Positions 34,821 to 47,905 of a stretch of 64,000 nucleotides of DNA are shown here, piece by piece. The notes under the pieces are model-generated. The model ran no database searches. It saw only the letters and a program-made list of their open reading frames with translations, and was not told the origin of the DNA. Every line of letters starts with the position of its first letter. Positions within the stretch are counted from its first letter, which is position 1. Made by a program: the position numbers and the translations under genes. The DNA comes from Deinandra increscens subsp. villosa. Its lineage: Eukaryota > Streptophyta > Magnoliopsida > Asterales > Asteraceae. The stretch is taken from contig JBCNJP010000006.1 of assembly GCA_039602395.1 (NCBI GenBank), forward strand, positions 52,665,502-52,729,501. The letters run 5' to 3'.

Positions 34821-36919
34821 AAAGGCTAATCGCGATAAGCGAATGGTTTCCAAGTGGTATATCAAATGGCATGATTCGAATGAGTGGATTAACTTAAATT
34901 AAATGACATGATATTGAAAGTTAAACATCAATTGAGCATAAGCATGTAAGTTTGAAATCGTGAATTGAAGATCGAAACACGCAAGTTTGAATTTTGAAAT
35001 ACACTAATTAAACCGAATATTGGAATCCTACACACCGAATATAGAAATCTTCAAGCTGAGAGTTGAAAACTGTAAACCAAGACTTGGATTCGCAAACCGG
35101 GAGTTAAATACCGCAAGCCAAGCGTTGTAAACCAAAAGATGGGTTTTCCATTTTCCAAAATAGAAATCTGGAAAACGAAAACGGAAAATGGAAAACAAAA
35201 AAAAGTGTTTTCCAATTTTAGTTTAAAAGTTAGAAAACACTGTTTTCTGTTTTCCTAAAAAATTTTCTGGAAAACTACAATTTGAACGCGTTTTTTGTTT
35301 TCTATGTTTTCTTAGAAAACAAAAATGGAAAACATGGTGTGTTTTCCACAACCAAATGCACCCTAAGGTACTTAAATTCTATGAATCACTGTTGCCTGGT
35401 GTTAATGCTGATATGATAATATGGAAATCATAATGGCATGCTTGTATTGGTTAAAACTTCACATAAAGGTGGAGTTTGTTGAGTATTATATAAAGTTTGG
35501 CACCAAAAGAATAACTAGACAAAGTACAGGGACTAACTCAATCATTTTGCAATTGTTGAAGTTTTGGGATTTAAACGGGAGCTGCTGATACTTGGAGGAC
35601 TGAAACTATAGTTTTGTGGTTAATTACCGTTAACCTCAATTTGGGTATTAATGGCGAGGTTTGTTAGTCTGTTAGGTAGCTCTCGAATTAGGTCGATAGA
35701 ATCAATTGATCAGTTATTGTTCTTTGTACTCATTTTCATATTAGTTGAATAAACGACTGAATCATTGGTGTCAATCATTGTTTTCGTTTCAATTTGTGTT
35801 CTTAATCTCTGAATTTGGTTCCGCAATTTTGATTTCAAATTTAACATCAACCAAAAACGAGAGGGATCACCCCGTACAAAAGCATCTCACTCTTCAAATG
35901 AAGTCATCACATTCGAGGTCTGTAGAATCGAGAGCTCCTGGCCAGACGAACTAAAGGACAGGGACGGTTCGGCAAGCTTTCGCTCGACTACTTAGGGGTA
36001 TGCTGCTTCGGTGGAGTAGTCTTCGCTTCAAACTTGAACGAAGGTAGAGTTAGAACAAGGGAGGGAGATGATGAAGATAGGTCATAATTGGTCAAACAGC
36101 AGAACCGGGCAGAAAGCGAAACGGCTAAATGAGTGTGGAAGTGGTGAGGAGCTGATTCAAGGGGTTCTTTAGGAATGGAGTTCCGATGCAGCAAAGTGCA
36201 TATGTTGAGCAATTTATATGTGATGTATAAGTTTTATAAATAGGGCTGCTGTAATACTTTGAAAAGATCTTTACACAATACACACACCTAAAGGTGTAAT
36301 TCACATATTCTCTCCAAAACACATTTGTATCGTTTATTCAATCAACAACCATTCTTCTTATCTCATTCTTGCAAATTGTTTACAATCTTCATTAGAGCGT
36401 TAACCGGTTGAGACATTAAATCACACTCTCGTGCGGTGGGATTTTGTTTTTCATCAGGAGATGTGTCATCCGGCTCATATTGGGACTGACATGTTCATCA
36501 TTGTCATCCCAGATCTACCCTTGTGCATATGAGTGTATGTGAGTGTGGGGAAATGGGATGTCTTTCCTTGCCGTACGAGCGTATGAAATTGTGAGAGTGC
36601 AAAGTGACTTGTCCGGAGAGGTTGAATGAATCCCTTCTCAAGTAGTTGAGAAGGGTATTTATAGGGCTTATACTTTGTCTTAAGCGTTATTAATGCTCCA
36701 ACCTATAACGGGTATGAGTAGGTGCGTAACCTAGAGTGCCATTTTGGGGTAAAGACGGCTTATAATTGCCACTAACACCGTCGACCTATGATGTGTAGTC
36801 ATAAGTCCCTGTTTGTCGGCCGGACATGTCGTGCATCATTTTGTCTATCGCTTTGATAACGGTCCGGCTTGATTGAGTTGGTCTAGTGTTCCAGCGTGCT
36901 GGACGGGACCTACGTCATC
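34821..36919. other. Intergenic and LTR-like DNA, no gene
   Basis: At 35135-35370 TTTTCC/GGAAAA-rich DNA ends in CAACCAAATGCACCCTAAGG, like one end of a hAT-type MITE. At 36235-36260 a TATAAATAGGG site and the following leader-like DNA (CACACACCTAAAGG) look like an LTR promoter. No coding region is supported. Confidence 0.4.
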
Positions 36920-37060
36920 AAGGTCTCATTAATCCAAGGTAGTGATTACCTTATTCGTCTTGCTAATTAATCAAGTTAGTGATAATCTTCACCGTCTCAT
37001 TAAATCAAGTTGGTGGTCACCTTCTTCGTCTTACTAAATCAAGTTAGTGATAACCTTTAA
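36918..37060 (+). repeat. Four ~37-bp tandem repeats
   Basis: Units of the form GTCT(C/T)(A/G)(T/C)TAA.T followed by CAAG(T/G)TAGTGAT.A and CCTT..TC, at about 36920, 36957, 36993 and 37027. Non-coding. Confidence 0.65.
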
Positions 37061-37315
37061 ACCTTGTAACTCTCTTTCCCCATTTTATATAATTATAATG
37101 ATAATCACCAAAAATAGTGGAAACTCGATAAATTAATACTCGATTATTTAATAAACTCTCTAAGATAATATTTGTTTCCGGTCCCGACTCGGGGATATGG
37201 TGCTAAATTAATAATTCGCTAAAATTATAAGATAATACATTTTTGAAAATTTCTTTAGACCCCATATAAAATATAAATCAATAATTCCTTATATATAGCA
37301 TACTACATGAATGAT

Positions 37316-38761
37316 TTATGAAGGTTTCTTGAAAAATGACTTAATTGTCTTCTGTTTTTTGTTGAAATCAATTTCCCCTTGAATCTCGTCTCTAATTTTC
37401 CTTAGCATGGTAAGAACTTCTGGTGTTGTTTTCTCATAGCTTAACAAGAAATTGTTCAATGGGATTACCGCTTTAATAGCTTCGTTCCGCGAAGGGGGCT
37501 CCATTGTAGAACTCTCATCATCTTCTTCATTGATATCATATTTATTAATTCCAATAACGCTTTCAATAATTTCTTCATCAGTCAACAACTGTGCAACTAC
37601 ATTTTCTTCTGGGTGAGTCAGAACATCTTCGACATCCATTGCATTGCGATAACCCAACTCTTTGATCAAATTCTGGAGTTCTTGAGTGCTTTCACCACCT
37701 TCATCTGAGTTCTCAAAAGTCATTTTATCTGTTGATCGAAGTTTATAATGACGAAAGCAGTTCGCAATTGTATTTGCACGAACATCCATAGTCCATGCTG
37801 AAATTGCAAGATTCATTGCATCTAATACATTTATTTTTGCTGGATTTGAAACCCCTAATTCATAACCCTCCAAAAGACTTCTATAAAATCGACGACGATA
37901 ATGCATCATAAAAGTTCGTATGATCCCCGCGTCACAAGGTTGAATTTTTTAAGTTGTGTTTGGTGGAAAAAAAAATAATTCAACATTTGTAATCCTTCAA
38001 TAATTTTTGGATGAGCAGGGCAATTATCCACAATCAAGAGAATTTTTCTTCCAACCATTTTTTATCAAGTTGGCGAACATATTATTCAAATAACACACCA
38101 GTCATCCAAGCTCGTTTGTTAGCACGGTACTCACAGTTCAGACTATTAAAGTTTACATTCTTGAAGCACCTTGGTTTAGCATATTTCCCAATAAATCATA
38201 AATGAAGTTTTTCCGAACCGTCCTCATTACAGCAAATAGCAACAGTTAGTCTTTCCTTTTCTTGTTTTTTCCCTTCAAGCTGCATTATTGCAAGGGAATG
38301 ATCCGATTGAAGTCTAAAAAACAAACATGTTTAAGATTTAAACATGTAAATAATTACATCACTAAAGTACAAAATATAAAATAAAATAATAAAAAAACAA
38401 ACATGTTTCATCCATATTAAAGATGTCTTTTATTTCAAACTGATCAACTTTGTCTCTTATAAATTTTAATTTGTCCTCCATGCCCTCCATTTCAACAGAT
38501 CCACTCTCTCCAAAACGCCGGAAATTTTTAATTCCATATCTTGCTTTGAACTTTCCAAGCCAACCTATAGAAAAAGTAAAGTCTGGAGTATCCCTGGATA
38601 CATATCTTTCATGAACTTTTTCTCCTTCTCGATGATTAGTTCACCTGTCATATTCACATGTTCCTGATATTGAAGAATCCATTCATAGAGAGATTTTTCT
38701 AGGTCAGGAATTTTTGCCGGTTTGTGTCGCTTAACATCACCTCTTTCGGGAGCAAGTGAGA
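37316..38761 (-). pseudogene. Pogo/Tigger transposase, central and C-terminal part
   Basis: Minus-strand remains of a DDE/D transposase, from KRHKPAKIPDLEKSLYEW (second half of the CENP-B-type DNA-binding region, near 38725) through FKARYGIKNFRRFGESGS, then MDET (first catalytic Asp, near 38415), VDNCPAH (second Asp, near 38025) and QPCDAGI (third Asp, near 37930), to a C-terminal tail ending at 37316. Damage: a 1-nt loss near 38595 shifts the frame; a ~75-bp insertion at 38318-38409 is flanked by direct repeats of AACAAACATGTTT; and a stop replaces a codon just before the third catalytic Asp. The last 197 codons (37316-37909) are still open. The N-terminal part is 12.8 kb away at 51592-51786. 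Confidence 0.85.
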
Positions 38762-38841
38762 TGTAACCTTTGTGTCTAAGACATTGATCCGAGCTGGAAT
38801 GCTAAATGAAAAATATTCAAAATTCCTGAAACACAATTTGA

Positions 38842-40006
38842 GGCGGTACGCCTAGGTTTAGGAAATCCCATGCGGTACGCAACCCGTTTGATAAACGGGT
38901 CGGGTTGCGACACCCATCGGATCACCGCATGCCCGAACCTCAAAATCCGGGCGGTACGCCCCAAATGGGATATTTTGGGGCGGTACGCCTCGATTCCAGT
39001 TCGTTAAAAACAAGGACTTTGGCCTTTATAACCAATCTCTCTTGTGAACTCTGCTCACTCTCGGCCAAGACTCTCCTGCTGGAGTTCCAGAGACCTGCTC
39101 ACCTTCTATCCAAGCCAAAGGAAGGGTTTATCTTCAAGGGTAAGTCCATTTTAATCCTTTTCATCATTAATCACATGGATATTTGAAGTAAATCCCCATT
39201 TAAGTCTTAACCCTCATGAATGCAGCTGTACTTGTGCTATTGGGAAGGATTAAGGAGGGTAGGAATTGAATCCAAGAGCAATCAAGGTAAGGATGTCTTG
39301 AGCTTTGCTTAATAATGTGATTTAGGATTTTCTTTATGATCACACACTCATGAAATGGTTATGGATCATGCATGCAATCAAAGACTTGCCCCTGGGAGTT
39401 GATTTGGGGACTTGAGAGAACAAGGAAAATAGAAAAGCTCGGTTGTACAAGGATTCCTTCACAAGGTACAACCCTTCTATGCATGGATGTTGATTTTTCC
39501 TATAAATGGAAACACTTAATGAATAGATGAACAAACCCAGACTTGATCAATGATTCTAATGTGGAAATAAATTATTGAGTCACAAGAGTGTTGTACCTAT
39601 TAACATTTGTAAGAATCGGGGTTCGGATTGATGAAATTTACCATAAATGGAAAGCTTGGGAAGTTAGGGTAATGTTTTGATTAGGTATATAGGCCACAAA
39701 TGAACTACTGAACAACCCCAATATGGTATTCTATGGATTCCCCAAATGATTCTGGCCCAAAACGACAATATATAAAAATGGCACTAAAAGACAAAATAGT
39801 CGGGCTAGATTGAGGCGTACCGCCCAAGTTGGATACATGCAGAGCGGTACGCCCTGAAAACTAAAGACTGTAATCAGAATATCAGATTACAGCGTACCGC
39901 CCAAAAGTTTATTGATCAGCGCGGTACGCCCGAAAATTGAAACCAGAAACTCGGATTATCCTTTGACGCGTACCGCCCGGAAATGGTTAGTTCCAGGCGG
40001 TACGCC
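38842..40006 (+). repeat. GCGGTACGCC motif clusters in LTR
   Basis: Seven forward copies (about 38842, 38871, 38951, 38980, 39844, 39921 and 39996) and three complementary GGCGTACCGC or GCGTACCGCC copies (about 39813, 39890 and 39968). The intervals between copies are variable and unlike each other, so this is not a simple tandem repeat. Clusters sit about 40-190 bp upstream and 790-980 bp downstream of the TATA-like site. Confidence 0.85.
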
Positions 40007-40067
40007 TATAAAGGAAAATGTCAGAATAATAGATAAATTCTAAGTTAACCAAAAACTTAGCTTGACT

Positions 40068-42620
40068 TGTGACATCCGAGAATTTCAAGGTTTACTTCCG
40101 TTAGACAATTCCGTTAGTTACGTTATAAGTGTTAACTTAGTAACTAACACTTAACTAGGCCGAATACGTCCACGACCTTTGGTTGATCACCGAACCCGTC
40201 CATATGTGTTATGTGTTTAACTATTTATTGTCATTATGTGCAATGTGATTTAAATACATGGTTTAGTATTGTGAATAGCATGACAATTTATGAATCGTGT
40301 TTATCTTGTTTAGAATGTGAAATTGACCACTTTTGGGTTTCCAGCGAAACTACTGGGCGAAACTATAGTGTCGCCCGGCTAGTCTACCCTCTGACTACCA
40401 GAGCCAGTTTCGCTTGGCCAGCGAAACTAGCCAGCGAAACTAGGCCCTGATATATAATGACATAAAACCCTAGATATCACATTTTTGCCTCATTTCATAC
40501 AAAACACACACACACTCTCCTGAGATATTCTGGACCAGCTGATTCCAGCCAAGAACCATCAAGGAACCATCATCTCATCTCATCCATTTGGCCCTAGATC
40601 GAATCGTGAGTCCCCAAAACCATTCTTTATGCATTTATATGTGTTTTTCTTGGTGTTTTACTTTAAAGCATGACCAAACCTCCATGGAATCACTTGATCT
40701 CCTGATATGTTGTTTAGGAATGTTAGATCTACAATAAAGTCAGTAACTTTACGTGTAAAATCCATCCATGTTGAAGATTTATGCCATTTTAGTCATTTTA
40801 GGGTTTTAAATGTATTTTGGTGATTTGATGATGAAAATACATGAATAAGGTGTCTAAACTGCTTCTATGATGTTGGTAATTGACTATACATGCTAGATAA
40901 TGAATTACATGTAATATGGAAGCTGTTAGATTGATTTTTAGGCTGATCCGTAAGTTTTTCGCGACCAGCGAAACTGTCATGTTCTCTGGGCGAAACTGTC
41001 CAGCGAAATTATGCATATCTTCAACCAGCGACACTATGCAGCGAAACTGCAGTGTCGCCGGGTAAACCGACCAGACCAGCTCGAGCGAATCTACCGAGCG
41101 AAATTCCCTGAACGAAAGTTCAAACCAGTTTCGGGCGAAACTAGGCTAGCGAAACTGTGCCAACAGTTTCGAGCGAAACTAGCCTAGCGAAACTGTGTCA
41201 TCGGGTATTGCCTAGCGAAAGTGCTGCCCGTGCACACAGCGAAACTGCCTAGCGAAACTGCTAGCGAAACTGAGACCAGAATCCAAACTTGTGCAATTTG
41301 CTTGAATGTTATGCCATGACTTACATGATTATGCTATGATGAAACATGCTATGATTTCTGTAATATGTGGACCCTTGTTTATGATCAACCATCGGTGTCG
41401 TGTGTCTGTATGTCGAGTCATAGTTCCAACGTGCTATGTTATGGGCCATAGTGACGTTAAGTAAAGATTAGACACAAAACTAATACTTAAGACCTAAACG
41501 TGTTCATAGGTCTTCATTAAGCAAACTTGGATATTATAGCAAGTGTAGCAGTGCAACCCAAGGTGAGTGTCACTAACCCGATTACCGTGAACCCGTTTGG
41601 GTCACACCGAATAACTAAAAGTAAAACAATGCTGACAAACTCGAGAGTGCTAGGCACCTCCCTGATGAACGTGAAAACTTGGAGTGCTCGGCACTCACTT
41701 GATGAACTTGAAGTGCTTTATGGGAAGCACTTGTGAATTACTTAAACAACTATTTCTGAAACGAAACTGAAAACACTTTTGGGATTCATGAGAATCCAGT
41801 AAACCTTTTTAATATGGCTAGTGTAGGTTAAAGTCTAAACCACATGATATCACATGATTTCTAAGGATGCCTTGAAAACTTAAAAGTCCTCAACTAAAAT
41901 TGTACCATTAATTGTAAAGCGAGGGGATGTTGGGTAGATCTACTGGAGTTTGACAAACTCCGCCCCGTGGCACGGGGAGTGCACGGAGGTACAATATCAG
42001 CCTATTTGACCGTGATCCCGAGAGGACACGGGGGAGGCAAAACCGCGATGACGTAGGTCCGCAGTACAGATGGCACGGCCACTACAATGATTTATGGTCA
42101 GCTTTGGTACAAACTTCCTTAGTGCATGGAACAACGGATTAGCTACCCGCGATATCGGTTGACCGCTTTAACTTTACTTAACTAGTGCATATTAGGTAAT
42201 ACATCACTTGGCAATGTTTATAAAACAAATACTTATTACATGTTGATGAATACGATTATGAGACCGGGCCAATGCATGTCATGCCCACCGTGAACTCACC
42301 AACCGTTAGGTTGACACTTGCGTGGTTTAAACTTTTGCAGATCGCTAAGGAGTATCCGGAGCGGGTTGGCATGGCACATGAAGACTTTTATTTTAATTAA
42401 ACTAATTGGGAATTTAAAACACTGAATTGTAAAGCACGTGGTTAGTGCTAAGATACTTATGTTTATTTTTCCGCTGCGTACTTTTAAAAACTGTTTTGAT
42501 TATGAACACTTGGACTTTACTCTGATTCGTTTAGTATTTGTAACTAATGGTTGTGGTCCTGGTTTGCTCGCACCCCTTAACGGTATAAACTCCGTTAGTG
42601 GTTGATTTGGGGGTGTGACA
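40068..42620 (+). repeat. 5' LTR of Tekay-type element
   Basis: 2553 bp from TGTGACATCCGAG to GGGGGTGTGACA. TATATAAT at 40450-40457 is the likely TATA box. About 14 exact GCGAAACT copies plus several near matches and complements lie at 40340-40445 and 40958-41275. It differs from the 3' LTR by eye at 40354, 40888, 41964 and 42061 only. Confidence 0.95.
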
Positions 42621-42623
42621 GAT

Positions 42624-42636
42624 TGGTATCAGAGCC
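42624..42636 (+). promoter_or_regulatory. Primer-binding site (tRNA-iMet type)
   Basis: TGGTATCAGAGCC begins 3 nt after the 5' LTR. It is the common plant LTR-retrotransposon site complementary to the 3' end of initiator tRNA-Met, used to prime minus-strand DNA synthesis. Confidence 0.95.
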
Positions 42637-43176
42637 ATAGGTTGCAGAGAACTGGAATCAATTTTGAAAACGATTTGGAAACTGCAACTTAAAACCTTAG
42701 TTACAAACGGATAAACAAATTCCCAAAACCAAAATAATTACGTGCCAACCTGGGATACTCGCTCTGCTGTGTAAGTAAAAGCTTAGTACGTATGATATAT
42801 ATATATATATATAAATATATATATAGACCGTGTCTAGGGAGTCTAACGGAAAACCTTAAGGAAAATTTTCACACACGAATACGAAACGCGAACGCTAATG
42901 CGCGCACTATGCCGGGGGAAAGCGACAACGAAACGGTGCTACACGCTACGTCCTGATTTCTACTACGATGACTACGCCGACGGTGACTTTTATGGGAAAG
43001 CCGACTTTCGACGATAGCTACTTACGACTTACGACGTTCTCCGACGACGCCTCGATTTTGCACGAAAATTTTTCTGGACTAATAGTGGGATAACGGGAAT
43101 TGATAATATACATATTATGGGATATGTATAAAGTATAACTGTGACTGAACACCGGCTACTTTAACTGTTCAGCAAA

Positions 43177-46100
43177 ATGGCTGGAAGAGCGGGAAGAAAC
43201 AACATTAACTTGACACCTGCGCAACTGCAAGCGATGATCAACGAACATGTGCAAGCTGCCGTGGCAGCCGTCCAAGCTACAATTGCCGCGCATGGTAATT
43301 ATTATGCCGGTTAAGGCACAAAGCGATTATATTTTGAACTGTTTAAAACCCGAACTATTTATTGCATCAGGAAACCAGCATCACTGCACGTTTAAGTCTT
43401 TCATGGACTGTAAGCCGATGACGTTCTCCGGCGAGGAAGGAGCGGTGGGACTCCTTAGATGGATCGAGAAGTCTGAAAAGGTCTTCTCTATGTGCAACTG
43501 CCCTGCGGGAGACAAAGTGAAGTATGCTACTGGTACCTTTGAGGGAGCTGCTCTCTCCTGGTGGAATGCCGAAATCCAGATGATTGGGATTGATGCGGCT
43601 AATAACATGCAATGGGAAGCATTCAAGGAACTGATTATGGAGGAGTACTGTCCCCGTGACCAAGTGAAGAAGCTAGAGGGTGAATTTTTGAATCTGAAGA
43701 TGGTTGGGTCTGAAGTTGAGCAATATACTGCGCGTTACCATGAGTACGCGGTCTTGTGCCCCACAATGGTTGATGCTGAGTTCAAACGCATTGAGCGTTA
43801 TCTGGAAGGCCTCGCGCCTCAAATCAAGAGTTTGGTGACCGCCAGCAACCCCGCAACCGTGCAGCAAGCCATCCGTTTGGCTCACAAACTTACTGATCAG
43901 GAAGTTGAGAAGGGTACACTTCCTGCAAAGGCCACTGAGAAGACTGCCTTAAGTGGCAAAAGAAAAGCTGATGATGAAGCTCCTGAAAACTCCATGAACA
44001 ATCAGAGTGTTGGAAACAGCACTGGGAGATCCTATAACTCCCAAGGTCAAAGTAAGAGGTCTGGAAACAACAGTGGTAACTACCGCCAGGGTGGCAATGG
44101 GCAAAGCAACTACAAGGGTAACCTGCCTTTGTGTAACAAGTGTGGAAAACATCATGCTGGTGTTTGTAGAAAGAATCTGAGCTGTGAAAGGTGTGGAAAG
44201 AAAGGCCACGAAGCAAAAGACTGTTGGGCAACTCTACCTGAGCAACAAAACCGCCAAAGGCAAAACAACAACAACAATCATGGCAACAACTATGGGAACA
44301 ACCGTAACGGGCAGGGAAATAATCAGAACAATAATGGTGGAGCCCGTGGCTGTTTTGAATGTGGTGCTCAAGGCCACATTAAGAGAGACTGTCCGCAGTT
44401 GAGAAGACAGGGTAATGGTAATCAAGGAAACAACGGTGGGAATGGTAATGGTGGGGGCAATGGTAACGGGAATGGTAACGGGAATGGCAACGGGAATGGT
44501 GGAAATGGCAGGGGAAGAGCTTTTGACATGGGTCAAGGTGAAGCTCGCAATGATGCCAACGTGATTAACGGTAAATTCATCCTTAATGGTTTCTTTGCTA
44601 CTGTATTGTTTGATTCTGGTGCTGAAAGAAGCTTTATTTCCACAAAATTTGCTAAATTGATTAATGCTAAACCTATTGCCCTAGACGCTAAGTATGTGGT
44701 AGAGCTAGCAAATGGTAAACTTCATGATACGACTCAGATAGTTAAGGACTGTAAGTTAGAACTAGCTGGCCATACATTAGGAATCAACCTTATGCCTTTC
44801 CCGATTGCTAGTTTTGATGTCATAGTAGGGATGGATTGGTTATCTGAAAATCGAGCTGAAATCTTATGTAAAGAAAAAGTGGTTCGTATCCCACTCGAAG
44901 GAGGTAAAGTGTTAACGGTCCAAGGTGAAAAAGGTGGAGCAGTAACTGGTATTATTTCGTTTCTCAAAGCTCAAAAGTGCCTTCGTAAAGGTCACTTCGC
45001 GATTCTTGCAAACGTCACCGATTCGACACTTCCCGAGCGCAGAATCGACGACTACCCGATAGTCCGCGACTTCCAAGATGTATTTCCTGAAGATCTGCCT
45101 GGGTTGCCTCCATTTCGACAAGTAGAGTTTGGAATCGACTTAGTTCCTGGAGCGTCTCCGATTGCACGCGCACCTTACCGTTTGGCGGTAAGTGAACTCA
45201 ACGAACTCTCCTCACAACTTCAAGAGCTACTCGACAAAGGGTTCATTCGTCCAAGTTCGTCTCCATGGGGAGCACCGGTATTGTTTGTTAAGAAGAAGGA
45301 TGGAACGTTCCGAATGTGTATTGACTACCGAGAGCTTAACAAGGTTACTATCAAGAATCGGTATCCACTTCCTCGAATCGACGATCTCTTCGACCAACTG
45401 CAAGGTTCAAGCTACTTCTCAAAGATTGATCTACGGTCTGGATATCACCAACTCCGTGTTCGTGATGAGGATGTACCCAAGACTGCTTTCAGAACTCGGT
45501 ATGGTCATTACGAGTTTTTGGTTATGCCGTTTGGGCTAACCAATGCACCGGCCGTATTTATGGATCTGATGAATCGAGTGTGCAAGCCGTACCTCGACAA
45601 GTTTGTGATAGTTTTCATTGATGATATTTTGATCTACTCCAAGACAAAGGAAGAACACGAGGAGCACCTACGACTTATTTTGGAATTACTTCGCAAGGAA
45701 CAGCTCTACGCCAAGTTTTCAAAATGCGACTTTTGGATTCGCGAAGTCCAGTTTCTTGGACACATTGTCGATCAGAATGGGATTCATGTCGACCCAGCCA
45801 AAGTGGAAGCTATCAAGAATTGGCCTACTCCAAGAGCACCGACCGAAATCCGACAATTTTTGGGACTTGCCGGATATTACCGAAGGTTCATTAAGGGTTT
45901 CTCGCAGTTGGCTCAACCCTTAACGGCTTTAACGCACAAAGGAGTGCAATATAGATGGGGTGAAAAAGAAGAACGCGCGTTTCAAACACTTAAGGATATG
46001 TTATGTTCGGCTCCGATTCTCGCGTTACCCGATGGGGTTGATGACTTTGTAGTCTACTGTGATGCATCCATCCAAGGACTCGGTTGCGTGTTGATGCAAC

Positions 46101-47905
46101 GGGATAAGGTGATTGCCTATGGGTCCAGGCAACTGAAGGATACTGAAAAGAATTATACAACGCATGATTTGGAATTGGGAGCCGTTGTTCATGCACTCAA
46201 GATTTGGAGACATTACCTCTACGGGACAAAGTGCACAATATTTACCGACCACAAAAGCCTACAACACATCTATAATCAGAAGGATCTCAACATGCGACAA
46301 CGACGGTGGATCGAGTTACTGAATGATTACGACTTAGCAATCAAATACCACCCGGGAAAAGCCAATGTTGTGGCTGATGCCTTAAGCCGAAAGGAGTATG
46401 AAAAGCCTCGACGGGTACGAGCACTGCAACTTACCATCCACACGGGATTGCCGGATCGGATCCGCAATGCCCAACAAGAAGCTCTAAAGGAAGAAAACTT
46501 CGCAGCTGAAGCACTGCGTGGTGTGGATGGGAACTCTGAAGTTAGGACCGACGGACTCAGGTATTATAATGATAGAATTTGGGTTCCTTTACTTGGAAAT
46601 CTTCGTGAGCTCGTGATGGACGAGGCTCACAAGTTAAGATATTCGGTGCACCCTGGATCGGATAAAATGTACCAAGATTTGAAAAACTTGTACTGGTGGC
46701 CGAATATGAAAGCCGACATTGCGCGATATGTGGCTAAGTGCTTAACATGCTCAAGGGTGAAGATTGAATACCAAAAGCCTTCTGGATTACTACAGCAGCC
46801 AAAGATCCCAGAATGGAAATGGGAGGATATCTCCATGGACTTCGTAACAGGATTACCTCATCGATCGAATCGACCAGATGCGATTTGGGTTATCATTGAT
46901 CGTTTAACCAAGTCTGCACATTTTATCCCGATGAGAGAAAGTGACAATATGGACAAGTTAACTAAGCTGTACATTGACCGAATTGTAGCACGTCATGGAG
47001 TGCCTAAGACTATTATCTCCGATCGAGATCCCCGATTTACTTCTCGGCTATGGCAATCTATGCAAGAAGCACTGGGAACCAGACTGGATATGAGTACAGC
47101 TTATCACCCGCAGACCGATGGTCAGACGGAACGAACTATTCAGACTTTGGAAGACATGCTCCGAGCTTGCGTTCTCGACTTTGGTAAAGATTGGGAGGCT
47201 CATCTTCCGTTGGTGGAGTTCTCCTACAACAACAGTTATCATTCAAGTATCGGTGCTGCACCCTTTGAAGCTCTTTATGGCAGAAAATGCAGATCGCCCG
47301 TGTGTTGGGCTGAAACGGGTGAGAAGGGACTCACCGGACCGGAAATCATTCATGATACGACTGAACGCATTATTCAAATCAGAAAACGGATAGCCGCAGC
47401 ACGTGACAGACAAAAGAGCTATGCCGACAAACGCCGTAAACCTTTGAAGTTCGAGGTAGGCGACAAAGTGTTATTAAAGGCATCTCCCTGGAAAGGAGTG
47501 ATACGCTTCGGAAAGCGTGGAAAGCTGAATCCTCGCTATATCGGTCCGTTTGAAATCATTGGTGAAGTAGGCCCGGTGGCCTACCGATTACAACTCCCTG
47601 CAGAACTCGATGGAGTTCACAACGTGTTTCACGTTTCTAACCTAAAGAAATGTCTGGCTGAAGACACTGAAGTAATTCCTTTGGAGGAATTGGAAATCGA
47701 TGAACATTTGAGATTCATTGAGCAACCAGTAGAAATCATGGGACGCGAGGAGAAAGCCCTCAAACGTAGCAAGATTCCGATCGTCAAGGTGCGATGGAAC
47801 TCAAAGCGTGGACCTGAGTATACTTGGGAACGAGAAGATCAAATGAAGAAAAAGTATCCTCACTTGTTCGAGCAAACGTCCACGGAAACTCAATGTATGA
47901 TTTAA
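43177..47905 (+). CDS. Tekay-type gag-pol polyprotein
   Basis: The expected gag start (MAGRAGRNN) is at 43177, but that frame stops at 43312. Skipping 43295-43370, a 76-nt GT-AG segment, joins it in frame to the long open frame running to 47905; the product would be about 1550 residues. Order: gag capsid (SWWNAEIQ near 43560); a Gly/Asn-rich nucleocapsid with three Cys/His knuckles near 44132, 44183 and 44353 (the first atypical); protease FDSGAERS near 44608; reverse transcriptase with [17 protein letters not shown] and [11 protein letters not shown] (45310-45640); RNase H (YCDAS, FTDHKSL, DALSRK; 46030-46400); integrase zinc site and DDE core (46630-47260); GPY-type region and chromodomain-like end (47520-47870). 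No other disruption is seen. An alternative start at ATG 43247 would replace the gag N-terminus. Confidence 0.9.

Noticed and set aside
34546..34872. Open frames of 108 and 69 codons on the minus strand
   Set aside because: They are translations of a CATGTGATAATGAAAA-type minisatellite.
42794..42828. (TA)n run in the gypsy leader
   Set aside because: Ordinary microsatellite; not a promoter feature that I can support.
44234..44536. 100-codon minus-strand frame rich in Ile/Val/Thr
   Set aside because: Shadow of the Asn/Gly-rich nucleocapsid region of gag on the other strand.
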